From the NCBI GenBank assembly GCA_038211615.1, contig JBBQVL010000005.1, forward strand, positions 1-64,000: a stretch of 64,000 nucleotides of DNA, given 5' to 3'. A model generated the notes under the pieces. The model worked only from the letters and a program-made list of their open reading frames with translations. It was not told where the DNA came from and ran no database searches. A program made the position numbers and the translations under genes. Position 1 is the stretch's first letter; each line of letters starts with the position of its first letter. This DNA is from DASWJZ01 sp038211615. Its GTDB lineage: Bacteria > Pseudomonadota > Alphaproteobacteria > Rhizobiales > Afifellaceae. Positions 8,227 through 19,567 of this stretch are shown here, in pieces.

Positions 8227-8562
8227 ATGTACTTGAGATCGATGCTTGTCGCCGTCGCAACAGTGGCGGTGCTGTGGGCGGCGCCGGCCTTCGCCGAGGA
8301 CCTGGTGTTCACGGTCGACAACCAGACGAGCGGCGCCATCAAGGAACTCTACGTCTCCACGCTCAATTCGGACAGCTGGGAAGAGGACATCCTCGGACAG
8401 GACGTGCTCGACTCGGGCAAGCAGGCGACGATCACCATCAGCAACACGAACGGCATCTGCGAGTTCGACATGCGCCTCGTCTATGACGACGATTCGGTGA
8501 CGGACGAGCGCAAGATCAACCTCTGCAACCTCGACGACGCCACCTACACCGTCAAGGACTGA
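8227..8562 (+). CDS. Small secreted protein of unknown function
   Basis: 111 residues with a clear signal peptide (MYLRSMLVAVATVAVLWAAPAFAED, cut after AFA). GGGAG precedes the ATG at 8227. The mature part (LVFTVDNQTSGAIKELYVS, ...WEEDILGQDVLDSG, a CEFDMRLVYDDD strand and a final NLCNLDDATYTV) looks like a small beta-sandwich. Two cysteines (CEFD and LCNL) could form a disulfide in the periplasm. I know similar short secreted proteins from many proteobacteria but no established function. Its end overlaps the convergent alkB gene by 11 bases. Confidence 0.8.
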   Translation: MYLRSMLVAVATVAVLWAAPAFAEDLVFTVDNQTSGAIKELYVSTLNSDSWEEDILGQDVLDSGKQATITISNTNGICEFDMRLVYDDDSVTDERKINLCNLDDATYTVKD

Positions 8563-9211
8563 TCGGCGCGGGCGTCACCCGCCTGAGCGTGAGATTGAAG
8601 CGTCCGCCCTCGGCGAGGAGGGCGGACGTGCCGTTCAGGATCCGATCGACGCCGTGGAAGGCGAGCCTCGCCTCGCCGCCGAGAACGACGGCGTCGCCGG
8701 ACCTGAGACGAAACGAGCGCGTCGGATCGCTGCGCTTCGTTCCGCCCACGCGGAACAGCGCCTCGTCGCCGAGCGACAGCGATACGACCGGCGCTGAAAA
8801 GTCCGCTTCGTCCTTATCCTGGTGCAGGCCCATGCGAGTCTCCGGCGCATAATAGTTGACGAGGCAGGCCTGCGGCGGACGCGGGTCGCCGGAGAGGGCG
8901 TCCCAGGCGTCGAGCACGATCGGCGGGATCGCTGGCCAGGGCAGTCCCGTCACCGGATGCGTGGGCTGGTAGCGGTAGCCATCGATGTCGGAGACCCAGC
9001 CGAGCGGGCCGCAATTCGTCATCCTTACGGAGAATGGCTTCCCGCTCCGGGGCATCTTCGGCTGATAGAGCGGCGCCTCGGCGATGACCGAGCGGAGCGC
9101 CGCAAGCAGCGACCGCTGGGCGGCCTGATCGAGATAGCCGGGCGCATAGCGGACGCCGGGCTGGACCATGATCGCGGGCGGTGGCCCGGAAGACGGGTCG
9201 AGAGTAGCCAT
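8552..9211 (-). CDS. alkB: AlkB-type DNA/RNA demethylase
   Basis: 219 residues. An Fe(II)/2-oxoglutarate dioxygenase that removes methyl groups from 1-methyladenine and 3-methylcytosine. It shows the iron triad HQDKDE (His and Asp) and LAFHGVDRI (distal His), with RFNLTLRR supplying the 2-oxoglutarate-binding arginines. NYYAPETRMGLHQDKDE and SLGDEALFRVGG are typical AlkB. ATG 9211 is preferred to the TTG at 9223, though neither has a clear ribosome binding site. The dnaK heat-shock promoter lies immediately behind its start on the other strand. Confidence 0.93.
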   Translation of the reverse strand: MATLDPSSGPPPAIMVQPGVRYAPGYLDQAAQRSLLAALRSVIAEAPLYQPKMPRSGKPFSVRMTNCGPLGWVSDIDGYRYQPTHPVTGLPWPAIPPIVLDAWDALSGDPRPPQACLVNYYAPETRMGLHQDKDEADFSAPVVSLSLGDEALFRVGGTKRSDPTRSFRLRSGDAVVLGGEARLAFHGVDRILNGTSALLAEGGRFNLTLRRVTPAPISP

Positions 9212-9230
9212 GGGACAAGCCAATCACGTG

Positions 9231-9262
9231 CTTGCGAGCCGTGAAAGCCCTTCTTATATGAG
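9231..9262 (+). promoter_or_regulatory. Heat-shock (RpoH) promoter of dnaK
   Basis: CTTG at 9231-9234, an 18-base spacer, then CTTATATGAG at 9253-9262. This matches the alphaproteobacterial sigma-32 consensus (CTTG, 17-18 bases, CYTATNTNNG) at every specified base. Transcription would start near 9269, leaving a dnaK leader of about 140 bases. It is the only such site I found in the window. Confidence 0.8.
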
Positions 9263-9409
9263 CCGTAACCCGCGCTGTTTCCGGACTTGAACCGGTATCC
9301 GGCGCATACCTACTTAGATATGTTGGGGGCCGGCGGGAGGACGTTTACCTCTCGATGATGGACGCCGTCTCGGGTCCGGCCGGCCTGCCGGAACAGGAGA
9401 GAAGTGGAA

Positions 9410-11332
<1,923 letters not shown>

Positions 11333-11342
11333 GACATCGAGC

Positions 11343-11368
11343 GGGCCGTCCGGAAAACCGGGCGGCCC
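11343..11368 (+). terminator. Hairpin between dnaK and dnaJ
   Basis: An 11-pair stem with one G-U (11343-11353 with 11358-11368) and an AAAA loop sits 10 bases after the dnaK stop. It is followed by TATCCCTTTCC, a weak U-tract. It probably acts as a partial terminator or processing/stability hairpin that leaves dnaK in excess over dnaJ, a common arrangement. Confidence 0.6.
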
Positions 11369-11396
11369 TATCCCTTTCCGGTTTCAGCGATAATCG

Positions 11397-12530
11397 ATGG
11401 CCAAACGCGATTTCTATGAAGTCCTGGGAGTCGCTCGCGGCTGCGACGAGAAGGCGCTGAAGGGCGCGTTCCGCAAGCTCGCCATGGAGCATCACCCCGA
11501 CCGCAATGGCGGCGACGGGGGAGCGGAGCTGAAGTTCAAGGAAATCAACGAGGCCTACGAGATCCTGAAGGATCCGCAGAAGCGGGCCGCCTACGACCGC
11601 TTCGGGCATCAGGCTTTCGAGCACGGCGGCATGGGAGCCGCGGCGGGCGCCGCATCCGGCTTCGCTTCCTTCGCCGACATCTTCGACGAGTTCTTCGGTG
11701 ATTTCCGCGGCGGGGGACAGCGCCGTACCGGCCGCGAGCGCGGCTCGGACCTCCGCTACAATCTCGAGGTGACGCTGGAGGAGGCCTATGCGGGCAAGGG
11801 CGTCGAGGTCGAGGTGCCGACGACGGTCACCTGCAGCCTCTGCGCCGGTTCCGGCTCGAAGCCCGGCACCAGCCCGAAGACCTGCACGACCTGCAACGGC
11901 GCGGGGCGCGTGCGCGCGAGCCAGGGCGGCTTCTTTCATATCGAGCGCACCTGCCCGACCTGCCATGGCCGCGGCGAGGTCGTCTCCGACCCCTGCAGCA
12001 AATGCTCCGGCGCGGGCCGCGTCAGCGAAGCCCGCACGCTCTCCGTCAACATCCCGGCCGGCATCGAGGACGGCACCCGCATCCGGCTGGCGGGCGAGGG
12101 CGAAGCCGGGCTGCGCGGCGGACCGCCGGGCGACCTCTACATCTTCCTGTCGATCAGGCCGCACGCCTTCTTCCAGCGCGACGGCGCCGACATCTTCTGC
12201 CGTGTGCCGGTGTCGCTGACGACCGCGGCGCTCGGCGGACAGTTCGAGGTGCCGACGCTCGACGGCGGCCGCAGCCGCGTCAAAGTGCCGGAGGGCACGC
12301 AGAGCGGCCGGCAGATACACCTGAAGGGCAAGGGCATGCCGGTGCTCCGCTCGCGTCAGGTCGGCGACATGTACGTGCAGATCGTGGTAGAGACACCGCA
12401 GAACCTGTCACGCCGCCAGCGCGAGCTGCTGGAGGAGTTCGAGCGCGTCTCTGACGAGGAGAACCACCCGGAATCGTCGGGCTTCTTCTCGCGCGTGAAG
12501 GATTTCTTCGACACGCTTGGGGAGAAATGA
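11397..12530 (+). CDS. dnaJ: Chaperone DnaJ (Hsp40)
   Basis: 377 residues, type I. The J domain has the HPD motif (MEHHPDRN, about residue 33), then a glycine/phenylalanine-rich linker, a zinc domain with four CxxCxGxG repeats (CSLCAGSG, CTTCNGAG, CPTCHGRG, CSKCSGAG) and a C-terminal substrate domain. It stimulates the DnaK ATPase. The last bases overlap the pmtA start (ATGA at 12527-12530). Confidence 0.98.
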   Translation: MAKRDFYEVLGVARGCDEKALKGAFRKLAMEHHPDRNGGDGGAELKFKEINEAYEILKDPQKRAAYDRFGHQAFEHGGMGAAAGAASGFASFADIFDEFFGDFRGGGQRRTGRERGSDLRYNLEVTLEEAYAGKGVEVEVPTTVTCSLCAGSGSKPGTSPKTCTTCNGAGRVRASQGGFFHIERTCPTCHGRGEVVSDPCSKCSGAGRVSEARTLSVNIPAGIEDGTRIRLAGEGEAGLRGGPPGDLYIFLSIRPHAFFQRDGADIFCRVPVSLTTAALGGQFEVPTLDGGRSRVKVPEGTQSGRQIHLKGKGMPVLRSRQVGDMYVQIVVETPQNLSRRQRELLEEFERVSDEENHPESSGFFSRVKDFFDTLGEK

Positions 12531-13198
12531 CCATGCCCGGGACGCAGGGAAAGCTTCGCGGGCTGGAGCGTCTCACCGGGCGCCGGACCAGGCAGGCGAA
12601 GAAGCCCTCGATATCGATTGCGAAAAGGATCGGGGACGAGGTCCTCTTCTTCAGGACCTGGGCGACGAACCCGCTAAAGCTCGGCGCCGTCTCGCCGACC
12701 AGCCGCGCGCTGGCTGAGCTGATGGTGAAGCACGCCGCACCGGATCCTGCCGGCTACGTGCTGGAACTTGGGCCGGGGACCGGCGTCGTCACGCAGGCGC
12801 TGATCGACGCTGGGATCGCTCCGGAAAGGATCGTCGGCATCGAATACGACAAGGGTTTTCACCGTCGCCTCCGCGCCCGCTTTCCGCGGGTGAATTTCAT
12901 CCAGGGCGACGCATTCGACCTTGAGGCCACGCTCGGCGAATTCCGCGACCTGCGCTTTTCCGCCGCGATCTCCGGCCTGCCGCTCCTCAACATTCCGAAG
13001 GCGAAGCGCGCGCCCTATCTCGAGGCCATCCTCGACCGGCTCGTTCCGGGCGGCATCGTCTCGCAGCTCTCGTACTCGCTGACCCCCCCACAGGAGGCGA
13101 TCGGGGGACGGCTGAAGGTCGACAAGTCGAAGTGGGTGACGCGCAACCTGCCGCCGGGCCGTGCCTGGATCTACACGCGGCCGTCCGCTTCCGCGTAA
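12527..13198 (+). CDS. pmtA: Phospholipid N-methyltransferase, PmtA family
   Basis: 223 residues. SAM-dependent methyltransferase of the rhizobial PmtA type, which methylates phosphatidylethanolamine towards phosphatidylcholine. The SAM-binding motif is VLELGPGTGVVTQAL, preceded by the family segment LFFRTWATNPLKLGAVSPTS. LPLLNIPKAKR and the C-terminal Pro-Gly-Arg-Ala-Trp are also typical. Known rhizobial pmtA genes lie next to dnaJ, which supports the call. Translation is coupled to dnaJ by a 4-base overlap. ATG 12533 is a possible alternative start. Confidence 0.8.
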   Translation: MTMPGTQGKLRGLERLTGRRTRQAKKPSISIAKRIGDEVLFFRTWATNPLKLGAVSPTSRALAELMVKHAAPDPAGYVLELGPGTGVVTQALIDAGIAPERIVGIEYDKGFHRRLRARFPRVNFIQGDAFDLEATLGEFRDLRFSAAISGLPLLNIPKAKRAPYLEAILDRLVPGGIVSQLSYSLTPPQEAIGGRLKVDKSKWVTRNLPPGRAWIYTRPSASA

Positions 13199-13231
13199 GG
13201 TCCTGCGCGGTCAGCCGCGCCCCCGGGCCGC

Positions 13232-14167
13232 CTATTCCCGGAACGCCTCCACTTCCTTCCGCCTGCCAACCATGAACGCGTCGGCGACGAGCTCGAACGG
13301 CGCCGCGTCGACATGGCTTTCGCCGTTCGTGAGCAGCCGGTCGAAGTGCTCGTAGATCCTCTCGTATTCCTCCGCCTTCCGGTCGACGGCAACGCTTCCA
13401 TTCACTTCCAGCCGCGCGCCGCCGGAGAAGAGCTTCAGAGTCACGCCGTCCTCAGTCTCGATCGTGATCTCCCAGATGTCCTTCGCGATCGGCCGCCAGT
13501 CCGTCTCCACGCTGAAGCCCTGCGTTCTTCCGCCGCAGGAGAGGGTGAGGTTGGCCGCGATCGGCGCGTCGGCGTTGGCCGGGAAGAACAGCTCCCCGCC
13601 GGTGACGGCGACGGGTTCAGGCATGATTTTCGTCACGATCGACAGCGCGTTGATGCAGGGGTCGAAGACGCCGAAGCCGCCGGCCCGGAAAATCCACGCC
13701 TGGCCCGGATGCCACTTCCTGACGTCTTCCTTCCATTCGACGAAGAGGCGGGTGACGGTCTTGCCCGCGAGCAGCCGCTTCGCCTCGTCGACGCCGTCAT
13801 TGTACTGCGAGTGCCACGTGGTCATCAGCACAAGCCCCTTCGCCGCGGCGAGGCGCTTCAGGGCGGAAAGCTCCGACAATGTTGCGGTGGGCGGTTTCTC
13901 CAGCATCACATGCTTGCCGGCTAAAAGCGCCTCGCGCGCAATGGCATGGCGCGCCTGCGGTGGCGTGCAGATCGCGACCGCATGCAGCACCGGCACTTTC
14001 GCCAGAAGTTCCGCATGGTCCTTGAACGCAAGCGCCGTTCCCGCCCGCAGGCCGCGCTGGCTGGAGACCGCGGCAAGCTCGAATGCCGGGTTCTTGGCGA
14101 TCACCGGTAGATGCTGGTCCTGCGCGATCTTGCCGAGGCCGATCACGCCGATTCTGTGCTTTGCCAT
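13232..14167 (-). CDS. Gfo/Idh/MocA-family oxidoreductase, possibly D-galactose 1-dehydrogenase
   Basis: 311 residues from ATG 14167 (MAKHRIGVIGLGKIAQDQHLPV). An N-terminal Rossmann domain with GLGKIA and the EKPPTATLSEL segment (the conserved EKP lysine) binds NAD(P). The C-terminal domain is all beta. WHSQYND, with a His and Tyr near the active site, and the ending QGFSVETDWRPIAKDIWEI-like block resemble bacterial D-galactose 1-dehydrogenases. The substrate is inference. The longer upstream frame is not protein-like. Confidence 0.85.
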   Translation of the reverse strand: MAKHRIGVIGLGKIAQDQHLPVIAKNPAFELAAVSSQRGLRAGTALAFKDHAELLAKVPVLHAVAICTPPQARHAIAREALLAGKHVMLEKPPTATLSELSALKRLAAAKGLVLMTTWHSQYNDGVDEAKRLLAGKTVTRLFVEWKEDVRKWHPGQAWIFRAGGFGVFDPCINALSIVTKIMPEPVAVTGGELFFPANADAPIAANLTLSCGGRTQGFSVETDWRPIAKDIWEITIETEDGVTLKLFSGGARLEVNGSVAVDRKAEEYERIYEHFDRLLTNGESHVDAAPFELVADAFMVGRRKEVEAFRE

Positions 14168-14379
14168 GGGATATGATTCCGTGCAGCGATTGACTTGACC
14201 CGGAAGCCGGACGTCATCTGAAATGAGAAGAGCAGAGCGCCGCAGAAAATGGCATCCTGCGAACCGTATCAGGGATATTACAGCAGTGGCGATTGAAGGC
14301 GAGGGCGCGTGATGCGCAGTCTCTGGTGTGGGGCGCTGCTCGCGCCCGCCGGTCGGTCCGAACATTTGGGCGGCAGGGC

Positions 14380-15348
14380 ATGATCGTCTATATCGCGACC
14401 TACCCGCGGAGCGGAAATTCGCTCGTCCAGCGCATCGTTGGCGGGAATTTCCGCTATCTCATTACGCAGGTGAAGGCCGGCTTCCGCTCGCCCGACGCGG
14501 CGCTGCGCCTGCTGCAGGCCGCGAAGCAAGCCGAGATCGTTCACACGCCGACGCAGGACCGCCCCTGGCCCGAAGAGGTGGAGTGGAATCAGTGGCTGGC
14601 GCTTTGCCGCCTGAGAGGCGAGGAGTGGCGCAGGATCATCCTGCACAGCACGCTTGATGCCTATACGGACACGTTCCGCGAAGCGCTGGCGCGCGAGGCG
14701 AACGTCTTCTTCGTCAAGACCCACCACCTTCCGTTCCCGCGCTATTTCGAAGGTGAGTTCGTCGTGCAGGTGGTCCGGCACCCTGGAGCGACGCTCTGGT
14801 CGTATTTTCGCTACCTGCACGACTTCATTCTGGCGCGCGGCAAGGACCGCATGTTCGCCGAGCCGCCCATGACGCTTGAGAGAGTGATCCGCGGCGACGT
14901 GAATTTCGGATCCTGGAGCTCCTACTACCGGGAATGGAGCAAGGCCGATGAGCTCCTGGGTGAGCGCTATCTTCTCACGCCCTTCGAAGAGCTGATCGCG
15001 GACCAACCGGCGTTCAGTGAGCGCCTGGGCGCATGGCTGCACCTTCCCGCCGTCGCGCACGGGTCGGTCGATTTCGAGGCCTTCCGCGCCAAGTTTCCCG
15101 GGAAGGACCTGCGCGGGACGAGCGACGGCTACGAGCGTTTCTATACGCGCGGCCAGCTTGACCTTCTGTGGAGCGAGCACGGAGAGACGGCGCTGAAATA
15201 CGGCTACCGGCATCCGGATTTCGGGCTTGGCAGTCCCGACGAGCAGATCCGTCGGCTGGAGCAGCTTATCCTCGCGGCATGGACCGCCGCGCAGGCTCGC
15301 CGTCCTGGGCTGCGCCCCGCGGTCGCCGGTGCGGGGACAAAGACATAA
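14380..15348 (+). CDS. Sulfotransferase-fold protein
   Basis: 322 residues from ATG 14380. The N terminus is MIVYIATYPRSGNSLVQRI, with the 5'-phosphosulfate-binding loop (YPRSGNS, residues 8-14). VFFVKTHH and the VVQVVRHPGATLWSYFRY segment (the 3'-phosphate loop with Arg and Ser) complete the PAPS-binding pattern. YLLTPFEELIAD and a late YGYRHPDFG follow the fold. It probably sulfates a carbohydrate or small molecule, but the acceptor is unknown. Upstream ATG 14293 is rejected because the extension is low-quality and basic. Confidence 0.82.
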   Translation: MIVYIATYPRSGNSLVQRIVGGNFRYLITQVKAGFRSPDAALRLLQAAKQAEIVHTPTQDRPWPEEVEWNQWLALCRLRGEEWRRIILHSTLDAYTDTFREALAREANVFFVKTHHLPFPRYFEGEFVVQVVRHPGATLWSYFRYLHDFILARGKDRMFAEPPMTLERVIRGDVNFGSWSSYYREWSKADELLGERYLLTPFEELIADQPAFSERLGAWLHLPAVAHGSVDFEAFRAKFPGKDLRGTSDGYERFYTRGQLDLLWSEHGETALKYGYRHPDFGLGSPDEQIRRLEQLILAAWTAAQARRPGLRPAVAGAGTKT

Positions 15349-15380
15349 ACATTCCTTTATATCGTCTTGCCCGGTCGTCG

Positions 15381-15410
15381 GGGGAATGCTAACCCGCTGC
15401 CGAATTCCCC
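15381..15410 (+). promoter_or_regulatory. Hairpin in the ahcY leader
   Basis: GGGGAAT at 15381-15387 pairs with ATTCCCC at 15404-15410 around a 16-base loop, 13 bases before the ahcY start. There is no U-tract, so it is not an intrinsic terminator. It is a candidate regulatory element of the S-adenosylhomocysteine cycle, but I could not fit it to the SAM-II or SAH riboswitch patterns that I remember. Confidence 0.35.
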
Positions 15411-15422
15411 TATCGAGACAGG

Positions 15423-16844
<1,422 letters not shown>

Positions 16845-16930
16845 TCGTTTGGCCGGGCCGGCTGCTGCTTTCACCGGCGGCGTCCGGCCCTGCGGCTGGC
16901 TCTGTCGTCCGGGAAAGACCGGCGGCATGG

Positions 16931-16945
16931 TTAACGCTTCGTTAT
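16931..16945 (+). promoter_or_regulatory. CtrA-like box upstream of divL
   Basis: TTAACGCTTCGTTAT fits the CtrA full-site pattern TTAA-N7-TTAA with a single final mismatch. It stands 104 bases before the divL start in a 200-base intergenic region. Site recognition is from the consensus only. A feedback link between CtrA and its regulator DivL would make biological sense. Confidence 0.4.
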
Positions 16946-17048
16946 CCTCCCCGCGGCTACGCTGATCCTCGCCTTTTCCGCCTTCGGCGGAGCAGGTATG
17001 GTCGAATGATTCGTTCGGGAGCGAGGACCGGACGATGCGGCGGGGCGG

Positions 17049-19538
17049 ATGGCGAAAAAGCGCGCGGAACGGATATCCGGTCCTCTTCGATTGACGCGGC
17101 GGGGCGCTGCGCTACCGGTCGCCTCGGCCCTGGCGCTCCTGTCGCCGGCGCGCGCGCAATCCTTTTCCGGACTTTCTCCCGCCGCCCTCGATGGCGCGCT
17201 CGGCAACGTCGTCTGGTGGGCGGTCACGGCGGGAACGGCGCTTGCGGCGCTTGTCTCGGTGGCGCTTCTGCTGCGCTCGCGGCACGACGACCGCGCCGCC
17301 GACGCCGAACGGCAGTCGGTATTGCTCCGCTCGGCGCTCGATCGCGCCGGAGCGCTGCTGGACGCGGACGACCAGCGCACCATCGTTTGGGACAAGGCGA
17401 CCGGCGAGCCCGAGGTCTTCGGAGGCCTGCCCGAGCGGGTCGGCGCGCCGGTCGAGCGCGCCGCGTTCCTCGCCTTCGAGAAATGGCTGAGCGCCGAGAG
17501 TGGCGCCAACCTCGTCGCGGCGGCGGACCGGCTCCGCCGCGAGGGCGACGGCTTTCAGATGGCGGTCCGCACGCAGGGCGGCGCGCTGATCGAGGCGAGC
17601 GGCCGCACCAGCGGTCGGCGCGCCATCCTGCGGCTCCGCGAGCTGACCGGCGAACGGCGCTCCTTCGCCGAGCTGAAGGAGCAGGCGGCCCATATCATCA
17701 ACGAGATGACGGCGCTCCGCGCCATCGCCGACATGCTGCCGATCCCGCTCTGGCGGCGCAACCGCGCCGGCCGGCTGACCTGGGTGAACGCCGCCTATGC
17801 CCGCGCCGTGGAAGCGGAGAGCCAGGAGGCGGTGCTGACGTCGGGCATCGAGCTTCTGCCGCTACGCACGCGCGAGGCGATCCGCGAGACGACGCGCCTC
17901 GGCAAGGTGTTCGATGACAGCGCCTCGGTGATCGTCGCCGGCGCGCGCCGGCAGCTCAAGGTGCTCGACATGCCGATCGAGGATGGCACGGTCGGCGGAG
18001 GGATCGACGTCTCCGAGGTGGAGAGCGTGCGCCTGCAACTGAAGCAGGCGACGGAATCGAATGCCCGCACGCTTGACCAGCTTGCCGCCGGCGTCGCGGT
18101 CTTCGGCAAGGACGGCCGCATCCTCTTCCACAATTCCGCCTTCCGTGCGATCTGGGGTCTCTCGCAGGAATGGCTCTCCTCCGCGCCGGAAGAGAGCGCC
18201 ATCCTCGACCAGCTGCGCGCCGAGCGGAAGCTGCCGGAGCAGTCCAACTATCGCGACTGGCGGGCAAGACACCTCGCCGTCTACCAGAACCCCGCGCCGA
18301 CCGAGGAGCTCTGGCACCTGCCCGATGGCCGCACACTGCGGGTCGTGGCGGTGCCGAATTCCGACGGCGGCATGAGCTATATCCACGAGAACGTCACCGA
18401 GCAGATCACGCTCGAAAGCCGGCTGGCGGCGCTGTCGCAGCTGCAGGGCGAGACGCTCGACCATCTCTTCGAGGCGGTGGCGGTGTTCGGCACCGACGGG
18501 CGGCTGCGCCTCTTCAATCCCGTTTTCGCCGACATCTGGAGACTCTCCCCGACACTGCTCCGCGCGGAACCGCATGTCGGCGAGATCATCGCCACCTGCC
18601 AGGCGATCTATTCCGACAAGCCGACATGGGATTCGATCCGCGTCGCGGTGACGGACCTCGACCACCGCGACCAGGCGGTCGGCCGCATGAAGCGCCCGGA
18701 CGGCAGCGTCATAGACTACGCGACGGTCGCGCTCCCCGCCGGCATGACCATGCTGACCTTCGTGGACGTGACTGATTCCTCGCGCATCGAGCGCGTGCTG
18801 AAGGAGCGGAACGAGGCGCTTGAGGCGGCCGACCGGCTGAAGTCCGATTTCATCCAGCACGTCTCGTACGAGCTCCGCACCCCGCTCACCAACATCATCG
18901 GCCAGGCAGAGCTCGTGGCGAACGAGACGTTCGGCGCGCTGAACGGGAAGCAGCGCGAATACATGGGCGACATCCTCGCCTCCTCCGGCGCGCTGCGCGC
19001 CCTGATCAACGACATCCTCGACCTCGCGACGGTCGACGCCGGCATCATGTCGCTCGACATCGAGGAGGCGGATGTGGCGGAAGTCGTCGCGGCTTCGGTG
19101 GAGGGGCTGCGCGACCGGCTGAGCGAGCAGCGCATCACGCTGGAATTCTCCGTGCCGAAGGACATCGGCACCTTCCACGTCGATGCGCAGCGCGTCCGGC
19201 AGATTCTCTTCAACCTCGTGTCGAACGCCATCCGCTTCTCAAACGCCGACGGCCACATCCGCGTATCGGCGGCCCGCGAGGGGAAGTTCGTGGTCTTCAC
19301 CGTCGCCGATGACGGCGTCGGCATTCCGAAGCTGATGCTGCCGTCCGTCTTCCGCCCCTTCGAGACGCATGCGCCGCAGGGGCGGCGCGGCGGCGCGGGG
19401 CTCGGCCTTTCGATCGTCAAGAGCCTGGTCGAGCTGCATGGCGGCGAAGTCGAGATCCTCTCGGAGGAGGGTAAGGGAACGACCGCGATCGTCCGCTTGC
19501 CGGTCCTGCCCGCCGCCATTTCCGTCGCCGCCGAGTAG
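17049..19538 (+). CDS. divL: Cell-cycle sensor kinase homologue DivL (Tyr in place of His)
   Basis: 829 residues. An N-terminal membrane segment at about 50-76, three or more PAS-like domains (for example around 360-440 and 470-570), then a HisKA dimerisation domain and a HATPase domain (NLVSNAIRF, DDGVGIP, GGAGLGLSIVKSL). The H-box reads HVSYELRTPLTNIIG with Tyr607 where histidine kinases have the phosphorylated His. That substitution and the PAS architecture identify DivL, which in Caulobacter binds DivK and modulates CckA and so CtrA activity. The position between ahcY and tsaE also fits rhizobial genomes. Confidence 0.92.
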   Translation: MAKKRAERISGPLRLTRRGAALPVASALALLSPARAQSFSGLSPAALDGALGNVVWWAVTAGTALAALVSVALLLRSRHDDRAADAERQSVLLRSALDRAGALLDADDQRTIVWDKATGEPEVFGGLPERVGAPVERAAFLAFEKWLSAESGANLVAAADRLRREGDGFQMAVRTQGGALIEASGRTSGRRAILRLRELTGERRSFAELKEQAAHIINEMTALRAIADMLPIPLWRRNRAGRLTWVNAAYARAVEAESQEAVLTSGIELLPLRTREAIRETTRLGKVFDDSASVIVAGARRQLKVLDMPIEDGTVGGGIDVSEVESVRLQLKQATESNARTLDQLAAGVAVFGKDGRILFHNSAFRAIWGLSQEWLSSAPEESAILDQLRAERKLPEQSNYRDWRARHLAVYQNPAPTEELWHLPDGRTLRVVAVPNSDGGMSYIHENVTEQITLESRLAALSQLQGETLDHLFEAVAVFGTDGRLRLFNPVFADIWRLSPTLLRAEPHVGEIIATCQAIYSDKPTWDSIRVAVTDLDHRDQAVGRMKRPDGSVIDYATVALPAGMTMLTFVDVTDSSRIERVLKERNEALEAADRLKSDFIQHVSYELRTPLTNIIGQAELVANETFGALNGKQREYMGDILASSGALRALINDILDLATVDAGIMSLDIEEADVAEVVAASVEGLRDRLSEQRITLEFSVPKDIGTFHVDAQRVRQILFNLVSNAIRFSNADGHIRVSAAREGKFVVFTVADDGVGIPKLMLPSVFRPFETHAPQGRRGGAGLGLSIVKSLVELHGGEVEILSEEGKGTTAIVRLPVLPAAISVAAE

Positions 19539-19567
19539 CGCGAATGAGCGCCGCCGGTGAGGGTCGG

